From contig CM041465.1 in assembly GCA_023213395.1 (NCBI GenBank), positions 40,369,741 to 40,433,740 of the forward strand: a DNA stretch of 64,000 nt, written 5' to 3'. Below the pieces are notes generated by a model that saw nothing but the letters and a program-made list of their open reading frames with translations, was not told where the DNA came from and did not search any database. The stretch comes from Cycas panzhihuaensis (lineage: Eukaryota > Cycadophyta). How positions within the stretch are numbered: position 1 is the first letter of the stretch; each line of letters opens with the position of its first letter. Positions 46,124 through 56,927 of the stretch are shown here, piece after piece. The translations under genes and the position numbers were made by a program.

Positions 46124-48600
46124 ATGCCTCATATCTCCCAACTATCCCCTTACCATATACAAAATATACTTATCTCTATAAGCTCTAGTGAGATATACCA
46201 TGTCCTCCTAGCTCTACTTTCTCCTCTCTACCTAAAGTATGTCAATATGTTAACTCCCTCTAAGGTGGAAGTTGTCTCCCCTACTATACCATGGTACTTT
46301 TTGAAGGAGTAACTTAATCTCAAGCCTACACTAGCATCATCTCCTATAGATGACATTGCTTATCCTCTGCCACCTTAATCTCTTACTCTCAGAGCCTTAA
46401 CTCCATCTAAATATCCTAAATTATGTCTCAAACCTATAACATAGGACTAAAGCACTCAATTAGATTTGTCAATAGTGCGTGAATGACAATGTTCCATGCT
46501 AGAAGCTCCTTTGACATAGATGCATAGGGGAAGAATAGATCTAACATTCTCCAAATCTCTAAGAGGGTTAGGCTCTCCTTACCTTCCCATGAAAACATAT
46601 AAATCGTAATTAATCTTCTATAAGAAAGGTAGATAATTGAAAAAATTTTAAAAATTAATTATATCCAAAATATATACTAACTAATATACTTGCTAATTAT
46701 CCTCCTCCTACTGAATTTTCTCCTCTTGATGGCTCTTCCACCATTTCCTTTGATGGTTATAAGATCATCTCTCCTTGAGGATCTTTGGATCCTCTTAAAG
46801 AGGCTCTCCCTATCCTCCTCTCCTCCTATCTCTTTCTCTTCCCTAACCATCTATTAAATCTAACTCTATACTCTGTATGGACCCTCCTCTTTAACCACCT
46901 TGTGCTCCACCTATTACTTGGAGCACATCTCTACCTCCTCTCCCACCTCCACTAGTTGATGACTCATCCTTCTCTCTGCTCCCATGTTGACCACCTAGAT
47001 GTTGTATTCCATTTCCTCCTTCTCTACCTTCTCTCCCTCTCCCTCTCCCTCCAACTGCAATGGGAGCCTCATTTATTGTTATTCTCTTATCTATATCCAC
47101 CTTATTAGTACTCCATACTATCAGCCCTTCATAAGGATCCTCTACTAACTATCTCCTGGTCATGCAACTCAATAGAGGACTATGTATGCGCCTTACCACT
47201 ATAGTTGCCCTATTATGGATTCAAGATCTCATGTGCCATCTATTCATCCTTTGATCCATAATTATCAACTCTCCTAATACTCCACTTATTGGATATTGTG
47301 ACAACAATAGTTTGAGGCTAAAATTTTGGCATGTTAGTGGTGCGGTTTCCCTCTCTAATCTTTCTCGAGGGGTTCCAAGGTGGGCGGGAGCCCCCCTTGG
47401 CTGGGGGATGTGGGGAGGTGGAACACCCCTCCGCTAAGAGGGGGTTTGGGGGCGATAGCCCCCCACCTAAAAAATTAGCCCTGTAAACCATATTAAAATG
47501 TAAAGAGAATCAGGGTCGTTCGATACAAATACCCCTAGATTCTACGGTTGATATTTATGCCTTGGATGTCCCTCTCATATAGCTTGATTTAGGGCTTTTC
47601 TTATTATGTTGTATGTAATGTAATATACTATGATGAGGGAGGCAGTTGGTTGTTGTTTCTGAGAGCACTCTGCTACTGAGATGTACTTTTTCTCCATTTT
47701 ATAGTAATAAAGATCGATACCTTTCTTGTGTGGATGTTTCCCTAGCATACTGCTAGGGTTTTACCACGTTATATCAGGTGCATATGTGATGTTTGGCTTT
47801 CATATTCATGTTATTGTATTATCTCTAAGTTTAGAACTTGCATGTTAAATTCTAGTTTTGATTCCTGTAATTAGTTACAAAATAGTTTAGATCTTGTTGC
47901 AGTTTAAGGTTTAGGACCTTGTATTCTCAACACCACTCAGCCTCATTAATGGGATATGGTTGTATAACCAATACATAAGGTTTAAACTATGGGAAAAACC
48001 TCATCGACCTTGCCTCCTAATCCTAAATAACTACAGGCAAATGATATATGCTATATATTGCTCCTAATTCATCCTAGATCCCTCCTTATATCTCCTGATT
48101 ACCTCAACCTATTATGTAGGGATCCCCATGAAGTTTTAGGTCCTTGTAATTTTAAATATAATGATTAGGATGATGATATTCTATATTATATATATCCCCT
48201 ATGTTGTCCCCATTGCCTTAATCGATATCTCATGAGGACCAAATTGATCAATAAAGCTAATGAGATACTAATTATAGGCCTCTTGAGACTCATCATCTAT
48301 CATTCTATTCAGTTTGATCCTCTCTCCATGCCAACTAACTCCCAAAATCCTCACAATATCTCTAAGAGTGATCTAGATATCTCTAATGGCTCGTACCTTG
48401 AATATATTCTTTCTTAGGATATAACAACTAATAAATTCATGCAAAATCTCATATTCTATAACTAGTTGGGTTGATTCGCTTACTTAGGATAACTCATATA
48501 TCCTTGATAGAGCCTAACCCTCCTTAGTAAGTTGGCTAACCAATTTCTTGATTGCCAATCCCTCGTTTTCTTGGGTCTCCACCCTTTTTAGAGGTTGCAT
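46124..48600 (+). pseudogene. Decayed Pro/Ser-rich reading frame of element T, split by an orphan LTR
   Basis: From ATG 46124 the frame reads MPHISQLSPYHIQN and goes on Pro/Ser/Thr-rich with stops at codons that look like former CAA/CAG/CGA. A second C-rich part (46690-47320) has CCTCCTCC-type runs. After the orphan LTR it seems to continue at 47933-48420, including an open stretch 48232-48417 with TNSQNPHNISKSDLDISNGS. I recognise no domain. C-to-T decay turns Pro codons into Leu and Ser, so the ancestral protein was probably still richer in Pro. It could be an extra Tat ORF downstream of integrase, or an older insertion. Function unknown. Confidence 0.45.
47332..47932 (+). repeat. Orphan LTR of the copia F family
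   Basis: Begins TGTTAGTGGTGCGG, ends TTCTCAACA and aligns with the reverse complement of 2318-2951. No primer site or gag follows and no partner LTR is nearby, so it is a solo LTR or a truncated copy. Flanks tggca and ccact do not match. It has a G/C-rich block (47360-47465) like the other copy. Confidence 0.8.
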
Positions 48601-49426
48601 CATAGTAAAAATAATCAAGTTGGATTATAATTTTAACTTATTAAAAAACTTTTTTTTATTCTTTCAAAGTTGAAAATATAATAACATAGTGAGAAACTTA
48701 ATAAAACAGTTAAAAATATAATTTTCTTATAAAAAATGTGATCTTTCAACTTTTGTTTTAAGTTACAAAATCATGTTTTTGATTTTTTGGTCATATTTTT
48801 AGTTGAGTTATCACATTTTTAATCTATGCATCATTGAATTTTTCACCAAAAAATTCAGTTTTTAAAAAAAATTACAAAGAGGACTAATTACATATCTAGC
48901 CCCCCAATGCATCTCCTTAATCCTCACCTCCTGGAGTTAATCTTTCAACTAAATGATCTTTGATCGTCTCCAAAATCTAGAGAGTAGGCTCTTTAGGTCA
49001 TTAGTTTTTCAATCCTCACTTGTGAAAATGAAATTCAACCTTATTATTTTTTTTATAAAATAGGGTCCCTCTTCTTTGTTTTTTGGACAAAATTTTTTCT
49101 TGTCTTTATTTCATCTATTTAAGTTGGTTTTATCTTCCTTTAACAATCACTCCTAGATATATTATTCCTAAATGCAATAACTAATATATCTTTCATCATT
49201 CAAGGTTATTGTTAACCTTAATTTATTTACTTTTTAAGGAGCATTTCGATGACCTAAATATAGTGTCTTTTACTTGTTTTAACATCTACTTTAACCTTTC
49301 TTGTGGTCATCAATATGATTTAAATCCTTTTACCCATTAATAAGATTAAACTATGATGGAAGGCTCCAAAAAATCACATACTAATGAGTTGAAACTAGGG
49401 TAGTCTTAGGCTTTGAAAAGTCATCT
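48600..49426 (+). other. Noncoding 3' region of element T, left of gypsy 2
   Basis: AT-rich, no domain. Contains tcacatttttaa/tcatatttttag words like those of the T LTR. Confidence 0.4.
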
Positions 49427-49431
49427 GTTAG
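49427..49431. repeat. Gypsy 2 target duplication, left copy
   Basis: gttag, perfect partner of 56450-56454. Confidence 0.9.
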
Positions 49432-50562
49432 TGATCCATTTTTGGATCTTTAAATACTCTTAAAATATCTTATTTTTCATGTTTATGGACTTCATTTAAT
49501 AGAAAAATGCCTTAAAGAGGCTTAAAAAATGTAAAAAAAATGTATTTCTACAACTGCTACCAGGTGCTACTACAGGTGCGGCAACTGCGTCAACTGCTAT
49601 CCAGGTGCTACTGCAGGTGCAGCAACTACATCAACTACTACCTAGGTGCTACTGCAGGTGTAGCAACTGTGTCAACTACTACCTAGGTGCTACTGCAGGT
49701 GTGGCAACTATGTCAACTGCTACCCAGGTGCTACTACAGGTGCGACAACTGCTACCTGAAACGTAAAAAATAGAAAAATAATAAAAAAGGTAGCGATTTT
49801 GGTGGCACAAATTAAGTCTGTTTCACACGAAATTTTAGGAGGAACTCCTCACACGTGTCCTCTACATATTTAAGAGAAAAATCTCTGAATTAAAAGGATT
49901 TTACTAAGATTTCTTAAGTTATTTTGGAATCCATTGGAAAACAGAAAAATAGAAAACTCATTACAAATAAAAATGCATTATAGAGTTTTAAATGGCGAAG
50001 ATCTTGGTATGAAGGAGGGGGAGAAAGAGGATGCTGTAGCCATATATGCAGTATGTGTAGCAAGATTCAAGGAGAGTTGTTTGAAATTGCTTTCCAAAAA
50101 AGAGAGAACAACTCCAACAACAGAATTTCTGCATAGAGGGAAAAAAGAACGGAAAAGCAACGGAATAACACCCAAAATCCGTTGTGTGGATCGTGAAGGA
50201 GCCCAAAAGATTAAAGTTGTAGCTGAGGGAGGAAGATAGCAGTAGCAATAGTCTAAGAAAGAGATGCTAGCAAGATTTCTTCACCAAGAAAGAAGATTTT
50301 TGGTTAATGGCAACCAAAAACTCTTTGTAAACTTCAAAGGCAGAGGTTCCAAAGAACGTACGACAGCTCAAGAAGTGCCCAGCACTCCGTTCTATTCTCC
50401 CAAATCACTGTAGCAGCTCCTTGCATACTCAATAGAGCACAAACAAAAGGAGTTTTGTAAGAAAATTTAAAATATCTTCAATTCTATGTAATATTATTGT
50501 AAATTATTCTGGATTTGTTTCAATTGGTTTAAGTCTTCACTTTCCCATTTAAATTCAGATTA
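49432..50562 (+). repeat. 5' LTR of gypsy 2
   Basis: TGATCCATTTTTGGATC ... CAGATTA. 1131 bp. Has five 41-bp tandem units. Confidence 0.93.
49546..49760 (+). repeat. 41-bp tandem repeats in the gypsy 2 5' LTR
   Basis: caggtgcta recurs at 49561, 49602, 49643, 49684 and 49725 (the c is t in two), period exactly 41, about five units. Same array in the 3' LTR. Confidence 0.9.
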
Positions 50563-50568
50563 ATATTT

Positions 50569-50580
50569 TGGTATCAGAGC
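50569..50580 (+). other. Primer-binding site of gypsy 2
   Basis: TGGTATCAGAGC, perfect match to the initiator tRNA-Met 3' end complement. Confidence 0.93.
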
Positions 50581-50750
50581 TAGTTTTCTTGAAACCCTTG
50601 GGAACTTAGGGATTTTTAAAGAAAAAGAAAGAAAAAAAAATCCCTCTTACTTTCATTGTGAAAGTTTTTATGAAAACTAGATATCAGTATTTGTTAACGG
50701 GTGAACCTTTAACCGAACCTCTTGAGAAAGAATGTAGACAGTAAAGGAAG

Positions 50751-52150
50751 ATGGCTAATCTGGAGCAAAAGATGGAGGAAAGGTTCATGAAAATGGAGCA
50801 AAACCTTGACAGACTAACCCAACTTGTGATGCAAATAGTTGCAACTTCTTCTTCAATAGCCAAAGGCGTAAAGAAGGAAGAAGATGAACCGATGAAAGAG
50901 GAAATGAATGAAGAGCTGGTAGAAGACCAACAAGAAGATGAAGAAGATGACAATCTAGTAGTATTAACACATCCATTCAAGGTAGAGGCAAAACTTGAAT
51001 TGCCCATCTATGATGGAACTTTGGATGCTAAAAAATTAGATGGTTGGTTGGACCAACTAGAAATATACTTTTTTATTTATGGGTATAAAAACCAGCAGAA
51101 AATTACTTTTGCTAGGTTAAAATTATCTAAGCATGCATTAGTTTGGTGGAATGTATACCTTAAATCCCATAATGTAAATGAAATTACCTGGCAACAATTT
51201 AAAATCCTCATAAAGAAGCAATTATATCCTATTGGATATGAAGACCAACAGAGGATTAAATAGCAATATTACCAATAGGAAAGAGGCCAAAATGTCCAAG
51301 ACTATACAATAGAATTTCAAAAGCAAGTTGTTGTGTTGGGCATCTCTTCACTGGGTAAAAATATCATGCTAAAATATATTAGAGGATTGCACTAGTATAT
51401 TCAGCAAGAACTTCAACTGTTTGAAGTTAAATCACTCGATGAGGCTAGTAAGAAGGTGATTGCCATAGAAAAGAGGAACAAGAAGGCTTATGCTGAAAGG
51501 AAAAGGTTTGCACCTCAAGAAGGTAGCAATAAACTTGCCCAAGGAAGGAGGTTTACAGGTAAAGTTGGACAACAACCTATTAGAGGTTTTGGCAAGATGA
51601 AATAAGCCAATACCACCTAAATCAAAGTCACTTGTACTTATTGCAAGTGAGCGGGTCACAGCATAGAAGATTATTGGTTCCTACACCTAGAGAAACAACC
51701 CAAGAACAAGGGGAAAGGTAAAGTTAAAACTAAAAGTAAAACTTTACTTAACTCTGTAGGTGATGAAAATGTTTGTGGCATTGAAGAAGCCAATGAGAAG
51801 TTAATGCTCATGGCTAATGCGGAGCCTAAAAATAACCATCAGCAAGCTGATTCAGAGATTAAAGAGGAGCTCTTCATGGTAAGAATCCAAGTGAAGCAAA
51901 GTATAGTTGATGCCATCTTTGATGGAGGAAGCCAAAAGAATTTAATCTTAGAAGCATTGGTAAAGAAACTGGGATTAAAAATGCATGCACATCCAAAACC
52001 ATATCCTCTTGGATGGTTGTAAAAAGATTCAGAGTTGCAGGTTACTCACCAATGTAAGTTTAAATTTGTAATATCTGAAAATTCATTAATGAAGTTGAAT
52101 GTGAAATAGTCCCTTTGGATGTTTGTCAAGTTGTGTTTGGCAGCCCATAT
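50751..52150 (+). pseudogene. Gypsy 2 gag and protease (broken)
   Basis: The ATG at 50751 opens a coiled-coil-like head (MANLEQKMEERFMKMEQN) and an acidic stretch. The capsid core includes ELPIYDGTLDAKKLDGWLDQ and RLKLSKHALVWWNVYLKS, open to a TAG at 51261. Further stops: TAG 51276, TAG 51393, and TGA inside the knuckle (CTYCK-stop-AGHSIEDY near 51636-51680, last Cys now Tyr). Protease motif FDGGSQKNLI near 51918-51947. One A is missing near 52080 relative to gypsy 1, shifting the frame. Forms capsid and cuts the polyprotein. Confidence 0.92.
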
Positions 52151-52559
52151 CTCCATGATAGAGATGGAGTTCATCACAGGAGGCTACGAAAGATTCGACT
52201 CATCAATGACGGGAGATCATATCTGATCAATGCATCAAAGCCACAAAAGAAGATTTCTCTAATATCTTCCCAATAAGTGAAAAGAATAATTAATGCTTGT
52301 AGGAAGTTTGTGTTGCTGATGATAAAGCTAAAGGTAGAAGAAAAAGAGCAGGCAGAGTCCTCAATATAGGCACTGGATAGGAAGTAAGTGCATCAGATTG
52401 AAGGCCTAAGGAATAGGTACAATAACGTATTCCAAGAGCCAAAACGGCTACACCCTAAAAGGGTAATTGAACATGAAATCCAACTGGTTGCTGATTCACC
52501 TTTGCTAAATCTTAGTCTCTACTGAAACTCAGTTTTAGAGAATGAAGAGATTAAGAGGT

Positions 52560-53760
52560 AGATTCAAGAACTCTTGGAACAAGGAGTGATTAAGCTGAGT
52601 TGTTTCCCATGTGGATCACCTATTGTTTTGGTGCCAAAGAAAGATGGAGGATGGAGAATGTGCATTGACTACTGGGCTTTGAATAAGATCACCATAAAGA
52701 ATTGACATCCCTTACCACAGATAGATGACTTGTTGGACCAGCTGCAGTCGGTAAGATATTTCAGCAAAATGGACCTGAAATCAGGCTATCATCAGGTTCG
52801 AATTTGAGAGGAGGATACTTGGAAGATAGCCTTCAAATCGAAGCAAGGATTGTTCGAATGGTTGGTGATGCTGTTTGGTCTGTGTAATGCACCTACCACC
52901 TTCATGAGGTTGATGAATGAGGTATTAAGACCCTTCATTGATGACTTTGTAATTGTTTATCTAGATGATATTCTGATTTTTAGCCATACTTGGGAGGAAC
53001 ACCTCCAACATGTCGAGCAAGTGCTCAAAGTTCTCAAAAAGTAGCAGTTGAAACTAAATCTAAAGAAGTGTGAGTTTGGAAAGCAATCTCTCATCTTCTT
53101 AGGTTTCGTGGTTGGAGGAGAAGAATTGAAGATTGACCCAGTAAAGATTAAAGTCATTCTTAATTGGCCCATACCCAAGACAACCACAAAGGTAAGAAGT
53201 TTCATCAGTGCATATCAATATTTAAGAAAATTTATTTTCAGATTCTCTCAAATTGCAGCACCTCTTCATGCATTGACAGGAGGACATGCAAAGTTTCATT
53301 GGGAGAATGAACAAGAAAAAGCTTTCAGGCTTTTGAAGCAGAAAATTTGTGAGGCACCAGTGTTAGCTTTACCCTCGATGTAGAAGTCATTTGAATTGGA
53401 GACTGATGCTTCAGGCTATGCCATAGGAGCAATATTGAAGCAAGAAGAAAAACTGATAGCATACCATTCAGAGGCATTTAATGGAGCTGTCATAAACTGC
53501 TCAACTTACGATAAGGAGCTCTGTGCATTACACCAAGCAGTGAAGCATTAGAGACCATATTTGTTGGGAAAAGAAGTGGTCATCCACACTGACCACAAGC
53601 CTTTGCATTTTTTGTAGACTCAGTCCAAATTGCAGTAGGCTAGGCACATGAAGTGGATGTCCTATTTGCAACAGTTTCACATCGTGGTTAAATACAAGAA
53701 AGGAATGATGAATAAGATTGCAGACTTGTTGTCCAGACCTCCTCAACAATAAGGTATTTC
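52560..53760 (+). pseudogene. Gypsy 2 reverse transcriptase and RNase H (broken)
   Basis: [20 protein letters not shown] (52631-52690), TGA for R before [47 protein letters not shown] and VYLDD at 52955-52969, intact. The thumb is GGEELKIDPVKI. RNase H: ETDASGYAIGAIL near 53398-53440 (catalytic Asp kept), TYDKELCALHQAVKH then TAG for W, and HTDHKPL. Stops at 53381 (Q), 53550 (W) and near 53616 and 53637 (Q). Open frames 52850-53044 and 53048-53383 show how close to intact this copy is. Confidence 0.93.
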
Positions 53761-53799
53761 CAGTTTGTTGGTAGCTATGCAATTTCAACCTTTCTGCCA

Positions 53800-55240
53800 T
53801 GATGAATATGTTGATTTGTATTTGAAAGATGAGGCATTCAAGCCTATCTTTGAGCAGCTATAGCAAGGAAAAGTAGTTACTGATTTCTAGCTAAAAGATG
53901 GACTTCTTTGTAAGCAAGACAAGCTTTGTATTCCAAAGCATGCAGACTGAATGAAGTGGATAAGAGAAGCTCACATATCTCAAGTTGCAGGATACTTTGG
54001 AGTGGGAAAGGCATTGCTAAACTTGCAGCGATATATGTATTGGCCAAATATGTAGCAAGATGTAACTACAGTAGTACGAGGGTGTACCTTATATAGCACA
54101 TCAAAGCTGGCCAATAGGAAGTTTGGATTGTACATTCCACTTTCTGTTCCATCACGACCGTGGGAAAGTATCTCCATGGATTTCTTGGGAGGACTACCAC
54201 GAACCAAAAATGGTATGGATTATTTGTTCGTATTTGTTGATCGGTTCAGTAAAATGGTGATGTTGATTCCCTGTAGGAAAATACATACAGGAGAAGACAT
54301 AGCTAGATTATTTTTCTAACGTGTTTGGAAGTATTTTGGACTTCCCAACTCAATCATTTCTGATTGAGATAGTAGACTTCTGAGTCATTTTTGGCAAACA
54401 CTTTGGGTAATGATGGATATAAAGCTAAAGATAAGCATGGCTTTTCATCCTTAAACAGACGGCCAGACTAAAGTTGTCAACAGGACATTAGTACAACTGT
54501 TACGAGGATATAATGCCAAGCATCCTAAGACTAGGGATGAAAGTCTCCCATACTTGCAATTTGCATTCAATAGAGCTATCCATAGCTCAACCCAAAAATC
54601 ACCATTTGAAGTATGTTTAGGATTTCTGACTGCAAGTCCTTTTGATCTAGAATTTTCTGTAGGAAATGGAAAGGAGGAAGAAGGAGATGAAAAGGCACAA
54701 AGATTCTTAGGAAGAATCAGAAAACTCCATCAACAGGTTGAAGAGCAGCTTCAAAAATCTCAATAGAGATATAAACAGCGGCATGATGCACATAGAACCA
54801 ACCATTTCTTTAAGAAATGAGATAGAGTTTGGTTGCACCTCAGTAAGAAAAGATTGCAAGGTGAAGGCAAAAAGCTAAAGCCTTTACAATATGGTCCTTT
54901 TACAATCTTGAAGAAAATTGGGGAAAATGCTTTCCAGCTTGAACTTCTAGAATTCCTGAAGATATATTCCATAGTGAATGTTGAGAATCTAAAGATGTTC
55001 AAGCCATCCATGTTAGATGAAAATGAAGATGAAGTTTCACTCTTACCAAATCCAGAGGAGTTGCGAATAGAGAAAGAGGAACCAATGCAAAATGATTGTA
55101 TTCTTCAAAGAAAGCAGACAAAGACTCAAAGAGGTATAATCGAGTCCTTCAAAATTACAGAAAAGGGACAAGTACCTAGCAAAGCAAAATGGTACAATAA
55201 GGAGATAGGGAAAATCAAATTCCCTCATCTACAACTATAA
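53800..55240 (+). pseudogene. Gypsy 2 integrase and C-terminal tail (broken)
   Basis: Zinc-binding region around 53930-54100 with several stops. Core: PSRPWESISMDFLGGLPR (54146-54200), FVDRFSKMVMLIPC, YFGLPNSI, then SD-stop-DSRLL (CGA to TGA), and TDGQTKVVN near 54465 with Lys at the catalytic Glu position. LQFAFNRAIHSSTQKSPFEV at 54554-54610. A GPF-like LQYGPFTILKKIG at 54886-54925. The last frame (54833-55240) ends RKQTKTQRGIIESF ... AKWYNKEIGKIKFPHL and shows no standard chromodomain. Would insert element DNA. Confidence 0.9.
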
Positions 55241-55278
55241 AGTTCATGAGGCCATGAACTCCTAAAAAAGGGGAGTTC

Positions 55279-56449
55279 TGATCCATTTTTGGATCTTTAA
55301 ATACTCTTAAAATATCTTATTTTTAATGTTTATGGATTTCATTTAATAGAAAAATGCCTTAAAGAGGCTTAATGGTCTTCATTTAATAGAAAAATACCTT
55401 AAAGAGGCTTAAAAAATATTTAAAAAATGTATTTCTACAACTACTACTAGGTGCTACTGCAGGTGCGATAACTGCATCAACTGCTACCCAGGTGCTACTG
55501 CAGGTGCAGCAACTATGTCAACTACCACTCAGGTGCTATTGCAGGTGTAACAACTGCATCAACTACTACCCAGGTGCTACTGCAGGTGCAACAACTACAT
55601 CAACTGCTACCCAGGTGCTACTGTAGGTGCGACAACTACTACCAGAAACGTGAAAAATAGAAAAATAATAAAAAAGGCAACAATTTTGGTGGTGCAAATT
55701 AAGTCTGTTTCACATGAAATTTGAGGAGGAACTCCTTACACGTGTCCTCTACATATTTAAGTAGAAAACTCTCCAAATTAAAAGGATTTTACTAAGATTT
55801 CTTAAGCCGTTTTGGAATCCATTGGAAAACAGAAAAATAGAAAACTCGTTGCAAATAAAAACGCATTATAGAGTTTTAAACGGCGAAGAGCTTGGCATGA
55901 AGGAGGGGGGAAAAGAGGATGTCATAGCCATATACACAGTACATGGAGCAAGACTCAAGGAGAGTTATCTGAAATTACTTTCCAAAAAAGAGAGAACAAC
56001 TCCAACAACAGAATTTCTGCATAGAGGGAAAAAAGAATGGAAAAATAATAGAACAATACCCAAAATTTGTTGTGTGGATCATGAAGGAGCCTAAAAGATT
56101 AAAGTTACAACCGAGGGAGGAAGATAGTAGCAGCAGCAGTCCAAGAAAGAGACGCTAGCAAGATTTCTTCACCAAGAAAGAAGATTTTTGGTTAACGGCA
56201 ACCAAAAACTCTTTATAAACTTCAAAGGCATAGGTTCCAAAGAACATACGGCAACTCAAGAAGCACCCAACAGTTTGTTCTATTCTCCCAACTCGCTATA
56301 GCAATCCCTTGCATGCTTAATAGAGACAAACAAAAGGAGTTTTGTAAGAAAATTCAAAATATCTTTAATTCTATATAATATTATTGTAAATTGTTCTGGA
56401 TTTGTTTCAATTGGTTTAAGTCTTCACTTTCCCATTCAAATTTAGATCA
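55279..56449 (+). repeat. 3' LTR of gypsy 2
   Basis: TGATCCATTTTTGGATC ... TTTAGATCA, 1171 bp. The 40-bp excess over the 5' LTR is a duplication of ttcatttaatagaaaaat...gaggctta at about 55346-55410. Confidence 0.93.
55440..55650 (+). repeat. 41-bp tandem repeats in the gypsy 2 3' LTR
   Basis: aggtgctactg-type blocks at 55449 and 55490 and on, period 41, about five units, matching the 5' LTR array. Confidence 0.9.
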
Positions 56450-56454
56450 GTTAG
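56450..56454. repeat. Gypsy 2 target duplication, right copy
   Basis: gttag. Confidence 0.9.
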
Positions 56455-56927
56455 TGAGTCTAAAAATTATAATAGTCCATCCTCTATGCTCTGGTGAAAG
56501 GACTTTCATCTGAGACTTGGTTAATAAGAGATAAACTATGATCATTTTGATTACTAAGCCTCATGTAGTTTATGGGCATTCTAAATTTTATTTTTAATTA
56601 AGTTTAAGCTTCATCTAGTTTATGGGTGTCATTGGTAGTTCTTTCATATAAAAAAGGATCATAAGCCCCATTTTGGCTATAGGCAAATTTATAACATTAT
56701 ACCTTTCAAGCTGATAAGCAATTTGATAACTCCTTTAGCTTATCTTCTTAGTGAAAATAATGCTTACTTAGTCTGATTTTGGTTCTTTTTTTAGACTAGT
56801 TTTCCATCATCCAAATATATCATTCAATCTCTTTGCTTTTTGAGAGAACCTTCATTGTGAATCATTACCACATGTCACCATCCTACTTCTCCCCCAAAAT
56901 AGGAGCTTCATGTGCCAAGAGGGAAAA
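56455..56927 (+). other. 3' end of element T interior and its polypurine tract
   Basis: No coding recognised. Ends in caagagggaaaa (56916-56927), a purine tract directly before the 3' LTR. Confidence 0.6.

Larger units (their letters stand above)
49432..56449 (+). mobile_element. Gypsy 2: complete Ty3/gypsy element, same family as gypsy 1
   Basis: 7018 bp with LTRs 49432-50562 and 55279-56449, a perfect PBS, a purine tract aaaaaaggggag before the 3' LTR and a perfect gttag duplication. Gag-pol was one reading frame: a single one-base loss near 52080 accounts for the change of frame between gag (frame of 50751) and pol. Otherwise the damage I saw is nonsense or missense. Confidence 0.95.

Noticed and set aside
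49546-49760. CRISPR-like array of regular 41-bp repeats
   Set aside because: Units are contiguous with no spacers, inside a plant LTR and repeated in the other LTR.
49934-50239. A 101-codon plus-strand ORF in the gypsy 2 5' LTR, with a relative at 55822-56094 in the 3' LTR
   Set aside because: It is duplicated only because LTRs are; the two copies differ by many missense changes and one ends early. No domain seen.
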